This document shows, piece after piece, positions 16,805 through 26,462 of a stretch of 64,000 nt of DNA. The DNA comes from Luteimonas fraxinea (lineage in GTDB: Bacteria > Pseudomonadota > Gammaproteobacteria > Xanthomonadales > Xanthomonadaceae). A model generated the notes under the pieces. It was given only the letters and a program-made list of their open reading frames with translations, had not been told where the DNA came from and made no database searches. A program made the translations under genes and the position numbers. The DNA lies in the NCBI RefSeq assembly GCF_021233355.1, contig NZ_CP089507.1, positions 682,001-746,000 of the forward strand, given 5' to 3'. Position 1 is the stretch's first letter. Each line of letters begins with the position of its first letter.

Positions 16805-19800
16805 TTCAGCTGCCTCCACGATTGCCGGCCACAAGGACGGGGCAGCACGAAGCCACCGGGATAAATAACGACCTGGCACTGCTCGAAGGTCGCGCAGCTG
16901 CTGACGGCAGGATCACATGTCGGATTGATGCGCTGCACAGGATTGATGTTGGCCACCGCGCTACCCACCACCGGTGGCTGCACCGCGCCATCTGCACTAC
17001 CGATGGCGACCGCGCCACAGTCCGCGCCTGTGCAGGCGACCGTGGCGCTCGGCAACACCTGCACGTTAGCCAGAGCGCCTGCACCCGACAGCAGATCCAG
17101 GCCGTACTGGAAGTTACTGCCACCCGGATCGCAACTGTTCGCAGTTGGCGAATACGTGGTGAAGAACACGCGTCCGCTCTGGATGCGCGGCGTCGCGATA
17201 AATCGTTCTCCCGTGCCGGCACCAGTGCCAATCTTCAGGTCGAGATACCAGCCACGTACGGCGCCGCTACCGAAATAATTCACCGGCGTGCGGGAAATGC
17301 TGCGCGTGATGAACTCACCATTGGTCGACTGTGTGCCGATGGACTGGATTTGCAGATTGGCGCGGGTAATGGGAGTCGTTGTGACGCGTGAATCGTCGTA
17401 GATCGCGTACAGCGACTGCACCTGCGGCGACGCCGGCACATCGTTGTCACGCTCGAAGACATATCGCCCCGTGCCGAAGTACACCATCACGCCATTGCCG
17501 GGCCCGGCAGCAACCCGCAGACCGCCGGTGATTGGCTGGCGCTGCGTCAGTCCCGCTTCGTTCGTGGTGGCCTGGCTGCGGAACAGCGGCGTATTGCTGT
17601 TGGCGACACTCCAGTTCGCGGCACTGGCATTCGACAGATCGAACTTCCACAGATTGCCCTGCAAGTCCCCGCCATACACGGTGTCGACACGGCCGTCCCC
17701 ATCGCGGTCGATTGCGGTGATCTGACCCAGACCATTGACGGGATCGGTACCCCCGGCACGGCAGGCCTGATCCAGAATCCCGCCCAACAAGCCACAAGGC
17801 ACACTGAAGCCAAACAACGTTATCGAAGCCACGGCGCCATCGTTGCCGGTCAGCTTGGTGATCACCTCACCGGTGAACGCGTCCAGCACGTACAGCGACG
17901 GGTCGCTGCGCTGACCACCATAGCCATTGCCAAACAGCACGCCCCACTTCCCATTCTGAAGCGGCACCAGCAAAGGCTTGCCGTACACGTTGCCGATATC
18001 GTTGTCGATGTTGGCGTTCCGCTCCCAGAGAATCTGGGTCGCTGCCAACGTGGCAGGCGCCGAGACATCGAGTGCGAACACCGACTTCGCGCCACCACCG
18101 CCCGAGCCGATCAGCAACGTCTTCCAGCTGGCGTCAGACGCAGTCTGCTTGGCATCACCCACGGTGATCTGTCCATCCACGAAATACTTGTGCTCGAAGC
18201 GCAAGTCCGGTGTGGGCAAAGTACCCAGTGCCCCCAACGCCGCTTGCGGAATGAACGCAAACAGTTCCCGTCCGGAAACTCCCGGCCGAGCGCACGCCAC
18301 ATTCGCATTCGGTGCCGCGCAGGGCTGCGTGCTCGCATCGAACGCGTGCAACATGCCATCGTTCGCGCCGACATACGCCACCGTCGGGCGACCTGCCTTC
18401 TGGCTCACATAACCGCCCGCGCCCGAATAGCCGGAGAACATGGCGCCGCTGTACGACCCGTAGCCGAAGTCTGCGCGCGGTGCCACGACCACCGGCTCAG
18501 AATTGACGATATCGCCCAACACCGAAGACCGCACACGCAGCGTGCCGGCGTTGCCAGCCCCCAGCTCATTGCGCTGATCGCCTCGGAGATATTCCACGAT
18601 CTCGTCCGCCGTGTACGTCTTGCCGTACTGCGTCAGCGTGTTGGTGATTCCCATCTGCGCCAGCGTGACGTTGCCGGTTGCAAACTGCACCTTCGAAGTC
18701 GGCTGCCCGTTACCGTCGAGCGAACGGATCGTCCAGATATTCCGCGACGCCGCAGCCGGGATTCCCGCCTGTGCAGACCAGAGCGTAGTGCCCAGTCGGC
18801 CCTGCGAATCGAGCGATACCGCTGAAAGATTGCCGGTCCAGTCCTTTCCGTTGCGCGCACGCCGGAACGTCGGCTGCAGGGTGAACGAGCTGTCGCCGAC
18901 GCGGGCACCGCTGATCGTGGACACACCCACCGCGAGGTCACGATTGGCAATATCTTCGAAGGCGCGTGACAACTGGTCCTTCAGGTTGAGCGGATTGGTG
19001 ACCAGGAAGTAATTGTCGGGAACGCCGTCACCATTACTGTCCCACTGGGGCGAGTTGGGCGAGCCGTACTTTGCGGCATACCAGAGAGGATTGTTCAGCA
19101 GCACCGCCGCGGTTCCCGTCAACGAGGGCGAGAAGGACCGCGTCGACGTCAATGGCAACTGCTGACCGCACAGCCCGGTCGTGATGCTGCGGCAACCACC
19201 CGGAAGTGTCGGGTTCGGCGTGTTCAGATCGTAGGGAATGAAGCTACCCGCACCGGAGTCACGATCGCGAACCTCCAGATACACGCCATCCTGGGTGGTG
19301 CCGCTGATCACGTACCCCATGTTCTGGTCGGCGCTGCCCGCCGCGTACTCGGAGTCGAGTGTCACTGTGATGGTGGTGCCATCTGCGTTCGCGAGCACGG
19401 TGTAGCGAACGATTGCGTCCATGTCGTAATCGTTGCCCTGCTCCGAATCCTCGTAATTGATCCGGAACACCGCGTAGGGCCGCCCCCCGTTGATCGTAGT
19501 ATCCGTCGGCTGGCCCGGGAGGTTGGCGATACTCTCGACGTAGAAGTGCACGATGTTGTTCGTCGGCTTGCGAGGCCCTTGACCGAACGTACCGCTCGCA
19601 GTTTTTGCGAACGGCACGATCGTAATCGTCCGCCCGTTGACTGGAAATTCGATGCGCGGCAGCGGCGATGCCAGCGCGATGGAGTACGTGCTGAGGTTCT
19701 GTTGTCCCCCAGCCGCGCTCAGATCGGTGTTTCGACCAAAGCGGGCGACGCTTGCCGCATAGTAGGTGCCGTTCTTGGTGGGCTCCTCCGGCGACAGTCC

Positions 19801-22017
19801 GCGGATATTCCCGAAGCTCGTCGCACGTTTCACCGTTGGCGCACCGTCGGTGACACCTGCGGACTCGCCGATAAAGACATCGCGCGGGCCACCGAACTCT
19901 GCATTCCAGATCGCCTGGCCTTCGGATGCGGCGCTGAACCCGGAAATCGTGGCGGGCGTGTTGCCCTGGTTCGTGATCGCACCCGCGAAACTGCTTCCCG
20001 GAAGATCACCGTCGTAGCTCGGATTGATATCGCTGATGATGGTCTGGTAAGGCCGCGCGCAGGACGGATAGCCGCCGGATGCTGCATAGGGGTCGCGCCA
20101 GGTTTCGGTCTCCAGCCCCATCTGCCGCTCTTCTTCGCCGCCCCGGTCGCTTCCGCCCGTCGCAAACCTGGGCGTCGCAGCGCCCGCACCCGCGAAGTAG
20201 CGCATGCTCTCGTACATCATCTCGGCAACCGGATTGCCCCACATCCGGCACTGGCCATTTGCGAGCGGCACGGACGAATTCGGCGTCGGGCAATTGCCCT
20301 GGTTGGCGTCCCAGCTCCAGTTCACGTCGCTGTTGAGGTTGTTGTAGCCCGCTGCCTGTCCCTGATAGCCGCCGCCGATCATGCGGAAGCGGTCGATGGT
20401 GCGTGCAATGCCATTGACATTGGTGCGGAACACACCCGTCGCGGGATCGATTTCGTCTGCGAAGTTGGAAATATTGCGGCGAAGCACGCCGCCTTCGAGA
20501 TTGTTGCGCTGCGAGCCGGTGATCAGCCCGAAATACATCCGCTGGGTTTCACCGTAGTCATGCAGGATGCCGGTCGGCTTGTAGCTGAGATTCGGCGCGG
20601 TGCCGTACACCTTGCAGCTCTCGTCGCGAAGATTCGCCGTCGCGGGACAGGTTTCCACGCGCACGAGATAATCGGTTCGTCGCCGCGCTGAGGCAGGACT
20701 GAACGTCAATAGCCCCCAGTTGTCGTCACCCGTGCCCTCCTGGTGACGGAACATGATCGGATATGTGCCCGCAGCCAAATTCAGCGAGACCGAATACTGG
20801 TCGAGATTCGTGTCGCTCCGGTTGCTGCCATGGCCGCCATACCAGCCCACTCGGCGTACCCCATTCAACCAAAATTCCACCGCGTCATCGCCGTCGACGG
20901 CGAAACGGTAGGTGCCCGCGACCGGAATCACGATGGAGCCGGTGATCTGGGTCAGATAATTATCTTGGCCACAGCCGTTTCGCCCCCCGAACGGATTGTT
21001 GTTGCCGCCTGATGTGTCGATCTGCGCAATGGGCCCGTTGCCGCAAAGGTTCAGCGGAGTCGCCTGCGCCGTGAAGAGCGCGGCCATCTCGACAGCGGTG
21101 GCTGGCGAACCGCTTCCCAAAGCCCGCCGCCACGTCGTGATGTTCAGATTCTGATACTGCGTGGACGGCACAACCGCCCAGTTGCGCGAGCCGTCGAGGC
21201 AGTTGACACGGGCATTGTTCGCGGTGAAACAGGAGTTGCCGGCCACCGGACCTTCGATCGACACCCAGTTCCAGATTCGGTAATCACCATTCTCCAGAAC
21301 GCGCAGCATCGGCGAGCTGTTGTCGACCATGGAGGTCACTGCAAACAGGTGGTACTTGCCGATTCCGGGCGTGCTCAGCGGCGCATAGTCCGCAATGTTG
21401 TAGCCGTCACGCGCAGTGCTCTGGTACTCCTTGCCCCAGCTATGACCATCCTGGGGGAAGAACGCGCCCTGCAGGATCGTGCTGGCAGCCGTATCTGTCT
21501 GACGCCAACCGCCGTACAGCACGCGCCGCAGTGCATCCATGCGAGACATGGACAGATAATTCAGAAAATCGCCACTCCACTGCGACGAACACTTCTTGTC
21601 GCTGGCGACCGACTTGGGTACGAAACGTCCGTTGCCGGTCGGACTGCGATCGCCTTCCCACTCGTAGCAGACGTTGGAGTTGAAGTATCCGTAGTAGTCG
21701 ATCTTGAATTTCGAACTGCCATCGGTCGGCGCCGGGCTCTTGAGCTGCCAACCGCGATAGCCAATGTCGAGAGATCCGTCTCCGTCCAGATCAGAAGCAT
21801 CGTTATAAGCGGGCAGATAATTTTTGTGGTCGCGCCCCATGACGATCATGTTCAACGGCGGCTGCGCATCCTTGATGTACAGCGGCGTCTGCGCAACGAT
21901 CGGCGGCGCCGAGAACAGATACGCAGGATCGGACTTGACGACCGAGACGCCCGCAAACGCGATCGCAACTGCGGCGACTGCGAGGCTGACTTTTGTCTTG
22001 CGGGATGAGAGCGTCAT
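16801..22017 (-). CDS. pilY1: PilY1-type pilus tip adhesin with PA14-like N-terminal insert
   Basis: A 1738-residue exported pilus-tip protein that, with minor pilins, primes type IV pilus assembly and mediates adhesion. The N-terminal helix after MTLSSRKTK acts as signal peptide. Residues about 340-440 (GSIVIPVAGTYRFAVDGDDA, VEFWLNGVRRVGW, LNLAAGTYPIMFRHQEGTGD) look like a PA14 carbohydrate-binding domain. The C-terminal third is the PilC/PilY1 beta-propeller (VAYVGANDGMLHAFDAS, GGDLQGNLWKFDLS) with a calcium-loop motif DRDGDGRVD near residue 1430. Similar acidic loops occur near 75 (DLDGDGSLD) and in the middle (DSNGDGVPD). No von Willebrand A MIDAS motif as in Pseudomonas PilY1 was found. 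A GTG start at 22026 is possible. pilX ends 13 bp upstream. Confidence 0.93.
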   Translation of the reverse strand: MTLSSRKTKVSLAVAAVAIAFAGVSVVKSDPAYLFSAPPIVAQTPLYIKDAQPPLNMIVMGRDHKNYLPAYNDASDLDGDGSLDIGYRGWQLKSPAPTDGSSKFKIDYYGYFNSNVCYEWEGDRSPTGNGRFVPKSVASDKKCSSQWSGDFLNYLSMSRMDALRRVLYGGWRQTDTAASTILQGAFFPQDGHSWGKEYQSTARDGYNIADYAPLSTPGIGKYHLFAVTSMVDNSSPMLRVLENGDYRIWNWVSIEGPVAGNSCFTANNARVNCLDGSRNWAVVPSTQYQNLNITTWRRALGSGSPATAVEMAALFTAQATPLNLCGNGPIAQIDTSGGNNNPFGGRNGCGQDNYLTQITGSIVIPVAGTYRFAVDGDDAVEFWLNGVRRVGWYGGHGSNRSDTNLDQYSVSLNLAAGTYPIMFRHQEGTGDDNWGLLTFSPASARRRTDYLVRVETCPATANLRDESCKVYGTAPNLSYKPTGILHDYGETQRMYFGLITGSQRNNLEGGVLRRNISNFADEIDPATGVFRTNVNGIARTIDRFRMIGGGYQGQAAGYNNLNSDVNWSWDANQGNCPTPNSSVPLANGQCRMWGNPVAEMMYESMRYFAGAGAATPRFATGGSDRGGEEERQMGLETETWRDPYAASGGYPSCARPYQTIISDINPSYDGDLPGSSFAGAITNQGNTPATISGFSAASEGQAIWNAEFGGPRDVFIGESAGVTDGAPTVKRATSFGNIRGLSPEEPTKNGTYYAASVARFGRNTDLSAAGGQQNLSTYSIALASPLPRIEFPVNGRTITIVPFAKTASGTFGQGPRKPTNNIVHFYVESIANLPGQPTDTTINGGRPYAVFRINYEDSEQGNDYDMDAIVRYTVLANADGTTITVTLDSEYAAGSADQNMGYVISGTTQDGVYLEVRDRDSGAGSFIPYDLNTPNPTLPGGCRSITTGLCGQQLPLTSTRSFSPSLTGTAAVLLNNPLWYAAKYGSPNSPQWDSNGDGVPDNYFLVTNPLNLKDQLSRAFEDIANRDLAVGVSTISGARVGDSSFTLQPTFRRARNGKDWTGNLSAVSLDSQGRLGTTLWSAQAGIPAAASRNIWTIRSLDGNGQPTSKVQFATGNVTLAQMGITNTLTQYGKTYTADEIVEYLRGDQRNELGAGNAGTLRVRSSVLGDIVNSEPVVVAPRADFGYGSYSGAMFSGYSGAGGYVSQKAGRPTVAYVGANDGMLHAFDASTQPCAAPNANVACARPGVSGRELFAFIPQAALGALGTLPTPDLRFEHKYFVDGQITVGDAKQTASDASWKTLLIGSGGGGAKSVFALDVSAPATLAATQILWERNANIDNDIGNVYGKPLLVPLQNGKWGVLFGNGYGGQRSDPSLYVLDAFTGEVITKLTGNDGAVASITLFGFSVPCGLLGGILDQACRAGGTDPVNGLGQITAIDRDGDGRVDTVYGGDLQGNLWKFDLSNASAANWSVANSNTPLFRSQATTNEAGLTQRQPITGGLRVAAGPGNGVMVYFGTGRYVFERDNDVPASPQVQSLYAIYDDSRVTTTPITRANLQIQSIGTQSTNGEFITRSISRTPVNYFGSGAVRGWYLDLKIGTGAGTGERFIATPRIQSGRVFFTTYSPTANSCDPGGSNFQYGLDLLSGAGALANVQVLPSATVACTGADCGAVAIGSADGAVQPPVVGSAVANINPVQRINPTCDPAVSSCATFEQCQVVIYPGGFVLPRPCGRQSWRQLK

Positions 22018-22030
22018 GGGAGTCACCGGA

Positions 22031-22501
22031 TCAGGGAATGAAGACGGTGTCGATCACCGCTTCGGAGCTGGACAGCAGAGCGGAACTTCGATCGCGGGCG
22101 AACGAAGTGACCTGATAAATGTGATCGGTGCGCTCCGACTCGTCTACAGGAAGATCCATCGCCCCCCACGCAAAACACAGATCCATTCGCCGAACGTGGG
22201 GCGCGGCGCCGCCGTAGCCCTGCGGATCGAATGCCGCGGTGCAATTGCGAGGCGCGATGTTGGTCGCAGGCAACTGCCCGGCGAGCACTGCAGTCTTCAG
22301 CGCAGTTTCGCGCAGTCGCGCTTCGCCTTCCGCATTCTGGAATGCGCGATTGGTCGCTTCGTAATTCGACGACATCCTTTCCTGGAGTCCGGCGACCTGC
22401 ATCGCCACGATGCCGATCAGCGTCAGCAGAATCAGGATGATCAATGCAACATAGAGCACGGCGCCGCGCTGCCGGGCCGGTGAGTTCATTGAGAGCGTCA
22501 T
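22031..22501 (-). CDS. pilX: Type IV pilus minor pilin PilX
   Basis: A 156-residue minor pilin with an N-terminal hydrophobic helix (RGAVLYVALIILILLTLIGI). The cleavage region RQRG-AVLYVALI lacks the canonical Glu5, which is common in PilX/GspK-type tip subunits. The text following (LQERMSSNYEATNRAFQNAE) is characteristic of the PilX N-terminal domain. The ATG lies two bases after the pilW stop. PilX belongs to the PilV-W-X-Y1 priming complex at the pilus tip. Confidence 0.9.
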   Translation of the reverse strand: MTLSMNSPARQRGAVLYVALIILILLTLIGIVAMQVAGLQERMSSNYEATNRAFQNAEGEARLRETALKTAVLAGQLPATNIAPRNCTAAFDPQGYGGAAPHVRRMDLCFAWGAMDLPVDESERTDHIYQVTSFARDRSSALLSSSEAVIDTVFIP

Positions 22502-22503
22502 GA

Positions 22504-23727
22504 TCAGTTCCCGAACAATCGATTGCGTAGCGCAATGGTGTCTTCGTACACGGCGCGATAGCGCCCGTCATCGGGCGTCGCAAACCGCACACCGAGCGCT
22601 GAAAGCTCGGCCGCGCCAGCTTCGCGCATAGGTGCCGCTGCACGCTCCGTACTCCGGACGACCAGACCGATTTCGACCGATCCGACGCGACGCCAGGCGG
22701 TGACCGGGTCAGCCGTCGGCAGTAGTGCGGATGCCACCAGTCCACTGCCGATATTGCCCGTGGGCCTTACCGTCGCGGAGGTCGCACTGTCCTGTCCGTA
22801 ACGCAGCTGCAGCGACTCGACGCCTTCGACGAGCTCCTCGTTCTCGACCACCAAGGCGCCACCCGGCACAGCGCTGTAGCGCAGGCGGTAAAGCGACGGA
22901 TTCTGTGACGCGTTGATGCCAACATAGAACACGACGACCTCAGCCCGGTAGACGCGCGCCTGGCCGATCACGAACGATTCGTTTCCGGTCAACGCGATCG
23001 CGTTCAACCCACCAACGCCGACTGTCAACAGCCCGTTGGTGCGCGAGGTCGCCTGGAAGACCGCGGCGTTCATGCAGTCGGAAATCCCGAACAATCCCGG
23101 ATTCGCGAGGCCTTCCGTCAGCCTCGGCACCTGCGTCGCATCGACACTGATAGTCATCGGGGTTGCAGCCGGATTGAACGACTGCATCTGCGCACCCATC
23201 GGCGAAAAATAGCGCAGTACGACAATGTCGCTGCCGGCGACCGGATTGCTGAGATTCCCGTACAGGCCTGCGTCCACTTGCGGCAGCCATGCCGCCGCAC
23301 CGCTTGCCACGACAGGCGTGGCAGGCAAGGTGACCTGATTGCCACCAGCCGAACCGACAAATTCAAACCCCTGAATGCCCATGTCGAAGCGCAGCGGGAA
23401 GCTCGCCGTGGTGTAGCCGGCCGGCGTGGTGGTAAATGTGGAAGCCAGTGCGAGCCGTGTGCCAGACGTGTTCTCGGGCAAGAAGCGCGACTGATCATTC
23501 ACGCAACCAAGATGACCGGCCATCCGCAGTTCGCGCTGGAGAAAATCCATGGCGAACCGGGCGTTCTCCTGGTTGCGCGCCAGACCTGTCGACAGCTGAT
23601 AGGACACGCGCGACGCTTCAAAGATCTGGAGCACGCCCAGCAACAACAGACTTCCGATCAGAAGCGCGACCATCAGCTCGATCAGGGAAACGCCGGCTTC
23701 GCGCACGCGCGCTGCGGATCGATTCAC
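22504..23727 (-). CDS. pilW: Type IV pilus minor pilin PilW
   Basis: A 407-residue minor pilin. The start is a GTG that overlaps the pilV stop (GTGA), giving the leader MNRSAARVREAG before the type III signal VSLIELMVALLIGSLLLLGV with Glu5. The next segment, QNARFAMDFLQRELRMAGHLGC, is typical of PilW. The longer open frame to 23793 is overlap with pilV and is not used. PilW links PilV, PilX and PilY1 in the tip complex. Confidence 0.92.
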   Translation of the reverse strand: MNRSAARVREAGVSLIELMVALLIGSLLLLGVLQIFEASRVSYQLSTGLARNQENARFAMDFLQRELRMAGHLGCVNDQSRFLPENTSGTRLALASTFTTTPAGYTTASFPLRFDMGIQGFEFVGSAGGNQVTLPATPVVASGAAAWLPQVDAGLYGNLSNPVAGSDIVVLRYFSPMGAQMQSFNPAATPMTISVDATQVPRLTEGLANPGLFGISDCMNAAVFQATSRTNGLLTVGVGGLNAIALTGNESFVIGQARVYRAEVVVFYVGINASQNPSLYRLRYSAVPGGALVVENEELVEGVESLQLRYGQDSATSATVRPTGNIGSGLVASALLPTADPVTAWRRVGSVEIGLVVRSTERAAAPMREAGAAELSALGVRFATPDDGRYRAVYEDTIALRNRLFGN

Positions 23728-24215
23728 AGCGTCGTCTCCAGAATCACGTTTCCGGTCGAACCCGTTGCGTTGTTGACCAGCGACTCGTCCCATCTGATGT
23801 TCACAGTGACCAGAGAAGCAGGCGTCACGCTGACGGAGGCCGTTGCGTCAGCGCCCAGATTCGCTTTGACTTCGCATTTCCAGCGGGTCGCATTTGTCGA
23901 CGCGGTGGACGTTGCGCCTGCAACGCAACCGGTTGCTGGCACCGTGACGGACGCGAAATCGCTGTCGGTCATCACGTAAGCAGACACCTCGCTTCGATTG
24001 GTTCGCATCGTGTCGAGAAGCTGCCCCGCCAACACGGTCGCCTGTGTCCGTTGCTGCGCGCTCTTGGTGTAGCGCAGGTTCATGGTCTGCAGCATTGCCA
24101 GACCCAACAGACCAACGGCGAGCACGACAAGCGCGATCAAAATTTCGATCAGCGTGAAGCCGCCCGAGGCGCTGTGTCGCGAAGGTGCGCCGCGGTAATG
24201 GATGCCTCGTCTCAT
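23724..24215 (-). CDS. pilV: Type IV pilus modification/minor pilin PilV
   Basis: A 163-residue minor pilin whose ATG overlaps the upstream fimT-like stop (ATGA). The leader is followed by GFTLIEILIALVVLAVGLLGLA with Glu5. The following QTMNLRYTKSAQQRTQATVL and LLDTMRTNRSEV match the PilV family, and two cysteines (TGCVAG, KCEV) may pair. It is translationally coupled on both sides, to the fimT-like gene upstream and pilW downstream. Confidence 0.92.
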   Translation of the reverse strand: MRRGIHYRGAPSRHSASGGFTLIEILIALVVLAVGLLGLAMLQTMNLRYTKSAQQRTQATVLAGQLLDTMRTNRSEVSAYVMTDSDFASVTVPATGCVAGATSTASTNATRWKCEVKANLGADATASVSVTPASLVTVNIRWDESLVNNATGSTGNVILETTL

Positions 24216-24769
24216 GAGCAGTTCACTCGCGTCATGTTGGCCTGCCCCGCGGCGTTGATTGCAAAATTGCGCGCGAGCGTTTGCCCCGACGGGCATTGCT
24301 CGCTCTTGAGCGTCGCAATCCGGCCCGCCGCCGGCTGGTCGGCGAGACGACCGCGACTGTCGAACAGCAGGCGAAACTGCGCGTTGCCCGTCGCGCTGCT
24401 GACCGGCACGCTGAGTGCCAGGCCTTTCTTGCCTTGGACGAACCGCACGAGCGTATCGGCGGCGTCGTAGTCCGGCGCAGCCACGTCCGCGTTGAGCCAG
24501 ATGAGCATCCCATCAGGCCACTGCGTGCTGTTGACGCAGGCGGTACCCGCAGCATTCGCCCCGCAGATGCCAGCGCTGCGCGTGCTGCGGATCGCTTCCG
24601 TCCTGGCGAGCGCCAACGCCGCCGAAAACTCGTTCGACGCACCCGACACGCGGGTGGACCGTAGCGTGTTCTGGAAACTGGGAAATGCAATCGCAGCCAG
24701 AATGGCCACGATCACGATCGTGACCATCAGCTCGATCAACGTGAACCCCTTTGCCTGCATGCGTCGCAT
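24212..24769 (-). CDS. fimT: FimT/FimU-type minor pseudopilin, first gene of the minor-pilin operon
   Basis: A 185-residue GspH/FimT-family protein. The ATG at 24769 is preceded by AGGGGA and gives the short leader MRRMQAKG before FTLIELMVTIVIVAILAAIA with Glu5. The continuation (TRVSGASNEFSAALALARTE, SAGICGANAAGTACVNS, WPDGMLIWLNAD) fits FimT/FimU, with four cysteines. It heads the fimT-pilV-pilW-pilX-pilY1-pilE order found in Xanthomonas. The roughly 200 bp to the ppnN stop upstream should hold the operon promoter; I could not identify a sigma-54 box with confidence. Confidence 0.9.
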   Translation of the reverse strand: MRRMQAKGFTLIELMVTIVIVAILAAIAFPSFQNTLRSTRVSGASNEFSAALALARTEAIRSTRSAGICGANAAGTACVNSTQWPDGMLIWLNADVAAPDYDAADTLVRFVQGKKGLALSVPVSSATGNAQFRLLFDSRGRLADQPAAGRIATLKSEQCPSGQTLARNFAINAAGQANMTRVNCS

Positions 24770-24967
24770 GCCATCCCCTGAAGCGGCGGCCACTTTGGCC
24801 CATCGCAAGTCTAGGAACCCTACGCCCCGACGCAAGGCGAAGCGGACAGACGGGCAACTCGATCGGACGAGCGGTCGACGGGCGAGCGGGCCTGACCACG
24901 CGCCGTCCGACTTCAACCTGCGGGCAGCTGGAAACGGGCGCTAGGCCCCGCCATCCAGGACTCGCTG

Positions 24968-26356
24968 TCAGGCGACGACCTCATAACAGGGCTTGTACTC
25001 ACCCGCGATCTTCATCCGCCGCTGCTCCACGAAGGCGCGCAGCAGGGCGTCCAGCGACTGCATGATGTCGCGGTCTCCGTTGATGCGGAACGGGCCGAAC
25101 TCCTCGACACGGCGCAGGCCGTCTTCCTTGACGTTGCCGGCGACGATGCCGGAGAAGGCGCGACGCAGGTCCGCGGCGAGCTCGTGCGGGGGACGTCCGT
25201 GGTGCAGGTCGAGTGCGGCCATGGCCTCGTGCGTGGGCACGAAGGGCTGCTGGAGGTCGAGTGGAATCGACAGCGACCAGTTGAAATAGAACGAGTCCTT
25301 GTGGCCTACCCGGTACTCCTTGACCTTTCGGATGCCGGCCGACATGCGGCGCGCGACCTGCTCGGGATCGGCGACGATGATCTCGTAGCGCGACGCGGCT
25401 TCGTCGCCGAGGGTCAGGCGGATGAACTGGTCGATCTGCTCGAAGTACGGCGCCGACGCGGTCGGGCCGGTCAGGATGAAGGGAAACGGGATGTCGCGAT
25501 TCTCTTCCTGCAGCAACAGGCCCAGCAGATAGAGGATTTCCTCCGCCGTACCGACGCCGCCTGGGAACACGATGATGCCGTGACCGAGACGCACGAACGA
25601 TTCGAGACGCTTCTCGATGTCCGGCATGATCACCAGCTGGTTGACGATCGGGTTCGGCGATTCGGCGGCGATGATGCCCGGCTCGGTGATGCCGATGTAG
25701 CGCGCCGGGTACTGGCGCTGCTTGGCGTGGGCGACGTTGGCGCCCTTCATCGGGCCCTTCATCGCGCCGGGACCGCAGCCCGTGCAGATGTCCATGCCGC
25801 GCAGGCCGAGCTCGTAACCGACCAGCTTGGTGTAGTCGTACTCGACGCGGTTGATCGAGTGACCGCCCCAGCAGACCACCATGTTCGGATCGCCCGGCTG
25901 CAGCAGGCGCGCATTGCGCAGCAGGCCGAAGACCGCATTGGTGATGCCGGCGGACGACTCGAGATCGGTCGCGTATTCGGGGCCGAGTTCGATCGCGGTG
26001 TAGGCGAGATCGCGCACGACCGCGAACAGCAGCTCGGCGACGCCGCGGATGATCTGGCCATCGACAAAGGCCATCGCCGGCGCACTGACCAGCTCGATGC
26101 GGATGCCGCGATCCTGCTGCAGCACCTGGATATCGAAATCGGGATACAGCTCCTGCGCCGCGCGCGGATCGTCGGACGCGCTGCCGCTGGTCAGCACCGC
26201 GAGCGCGCAGCGGCGCAGCAGGTCGTGCATGCCGCCAGTCGAGGCGTCCTTCAGACGGGCGACTTCATCGCGGGACAGGACGTCCAGGCCGCCGCGGGGA
26301 TAGACGTAGGCATTCACCGTGGGCAGCGCCGTCGCCGCCCCAATCTCGTTGCTCAT
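24968..26356 (-). CDS. ppnN: Nucleotide 5'-monophosphate nucleosidase PpnN (LOG family)
   Basis: A 462-residue homologue of E. coli PpnN/YgdH (454 aa), which splits purine and pyrimidine nucleotides into base plus ribose 5-phosphate and is stimulated by (p)ppGpp. The Rossmann-like lysine-decarboxylase/LOG core carries FPGGVGTAEEILYLLG near 265, the hallmark PGGxGTxxE motif, and GCGPGAMKGPMKGANVAH for phosphate binding. Flanking N- and C-terminal regions distinguish PpnN from short LOG proteins. The start MSNEIGAATALPTVNAYVYP is preferred over an in-frame ATG 17 codons upstream because it matches the family length. It is a single-gene unit. Confidence 0.92.
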   Translation of the reverse strand: MSNEIGAATALPTVNAYVYPRGGLDVLSRDEVARLKDASTGGMHDLLRRCALAVLTSGSASDDPRAAQELYPDFDIQVLQQDRGIRIELVSAPAMAFVDGQIIRGVAELLFAVVRDLAYTAIELGPEYATDLESSAGITNAVFGLLRNARLLQPGDPNMVVCWGGHSINRVEYDYTKLVGYELGLRGMDICTGCGPGAMKGPMKGANVAHAKQRQYPARYIGITEPGIIAAESPNPIVNQLVIMPDIEKRLESFVRLGHGIIVFPGGVGTAEEILYLLGLLLQEENRDIPFPFILTGPTASAPYFEQIDQFIRLTLGDEAASRYEIIVADPEQVARRMSAGIRKVKEYRVGHKDSFYFNWSLSIPLDLQQPFVPTHEAMAALDLHHGRPPHELAADLRRAFSGIVAGNVKEDGLRRVEEFGPFRINGDRDIMQSLDALLRAFVEQRRMKIAGEYKPCYEVVA

Positions 26357-26410
26357 TCTTGCTTCGCTTTTCGTATGGGTGCGGCACTGTAGCGCAGGAC
26401 CCCGCACATA

Positions 26411-26440
26411 AGAAAACGGCCGGGTTTCCCCGGCCGTTCT
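26411..26440 (-). terminator. Intrinsic terminator of the Oar-like receptor gene
   Basis: A 10-bp perfect stem, AACGGCCGGG/CCCGGCCGTT, with a 4-nt loop. On the minus strand it is followed by TTTTCTTATG, a U-rich tail. It lies between the receptor stop codon and the ppnN start, so it insulates ppnN from the receptor transcript. Confidence 0.88.
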
Positions 26441-26462
26441 CGATTACAGCGCCATCAATGGA

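Noticed and set aside
21250..21320. DNSSP in PilY1 considered as a VWA MIDAS motif
   Set aside because: It does not fit DxSxS, and no companion MIDAS residues or VWA core strands were recognised around it.
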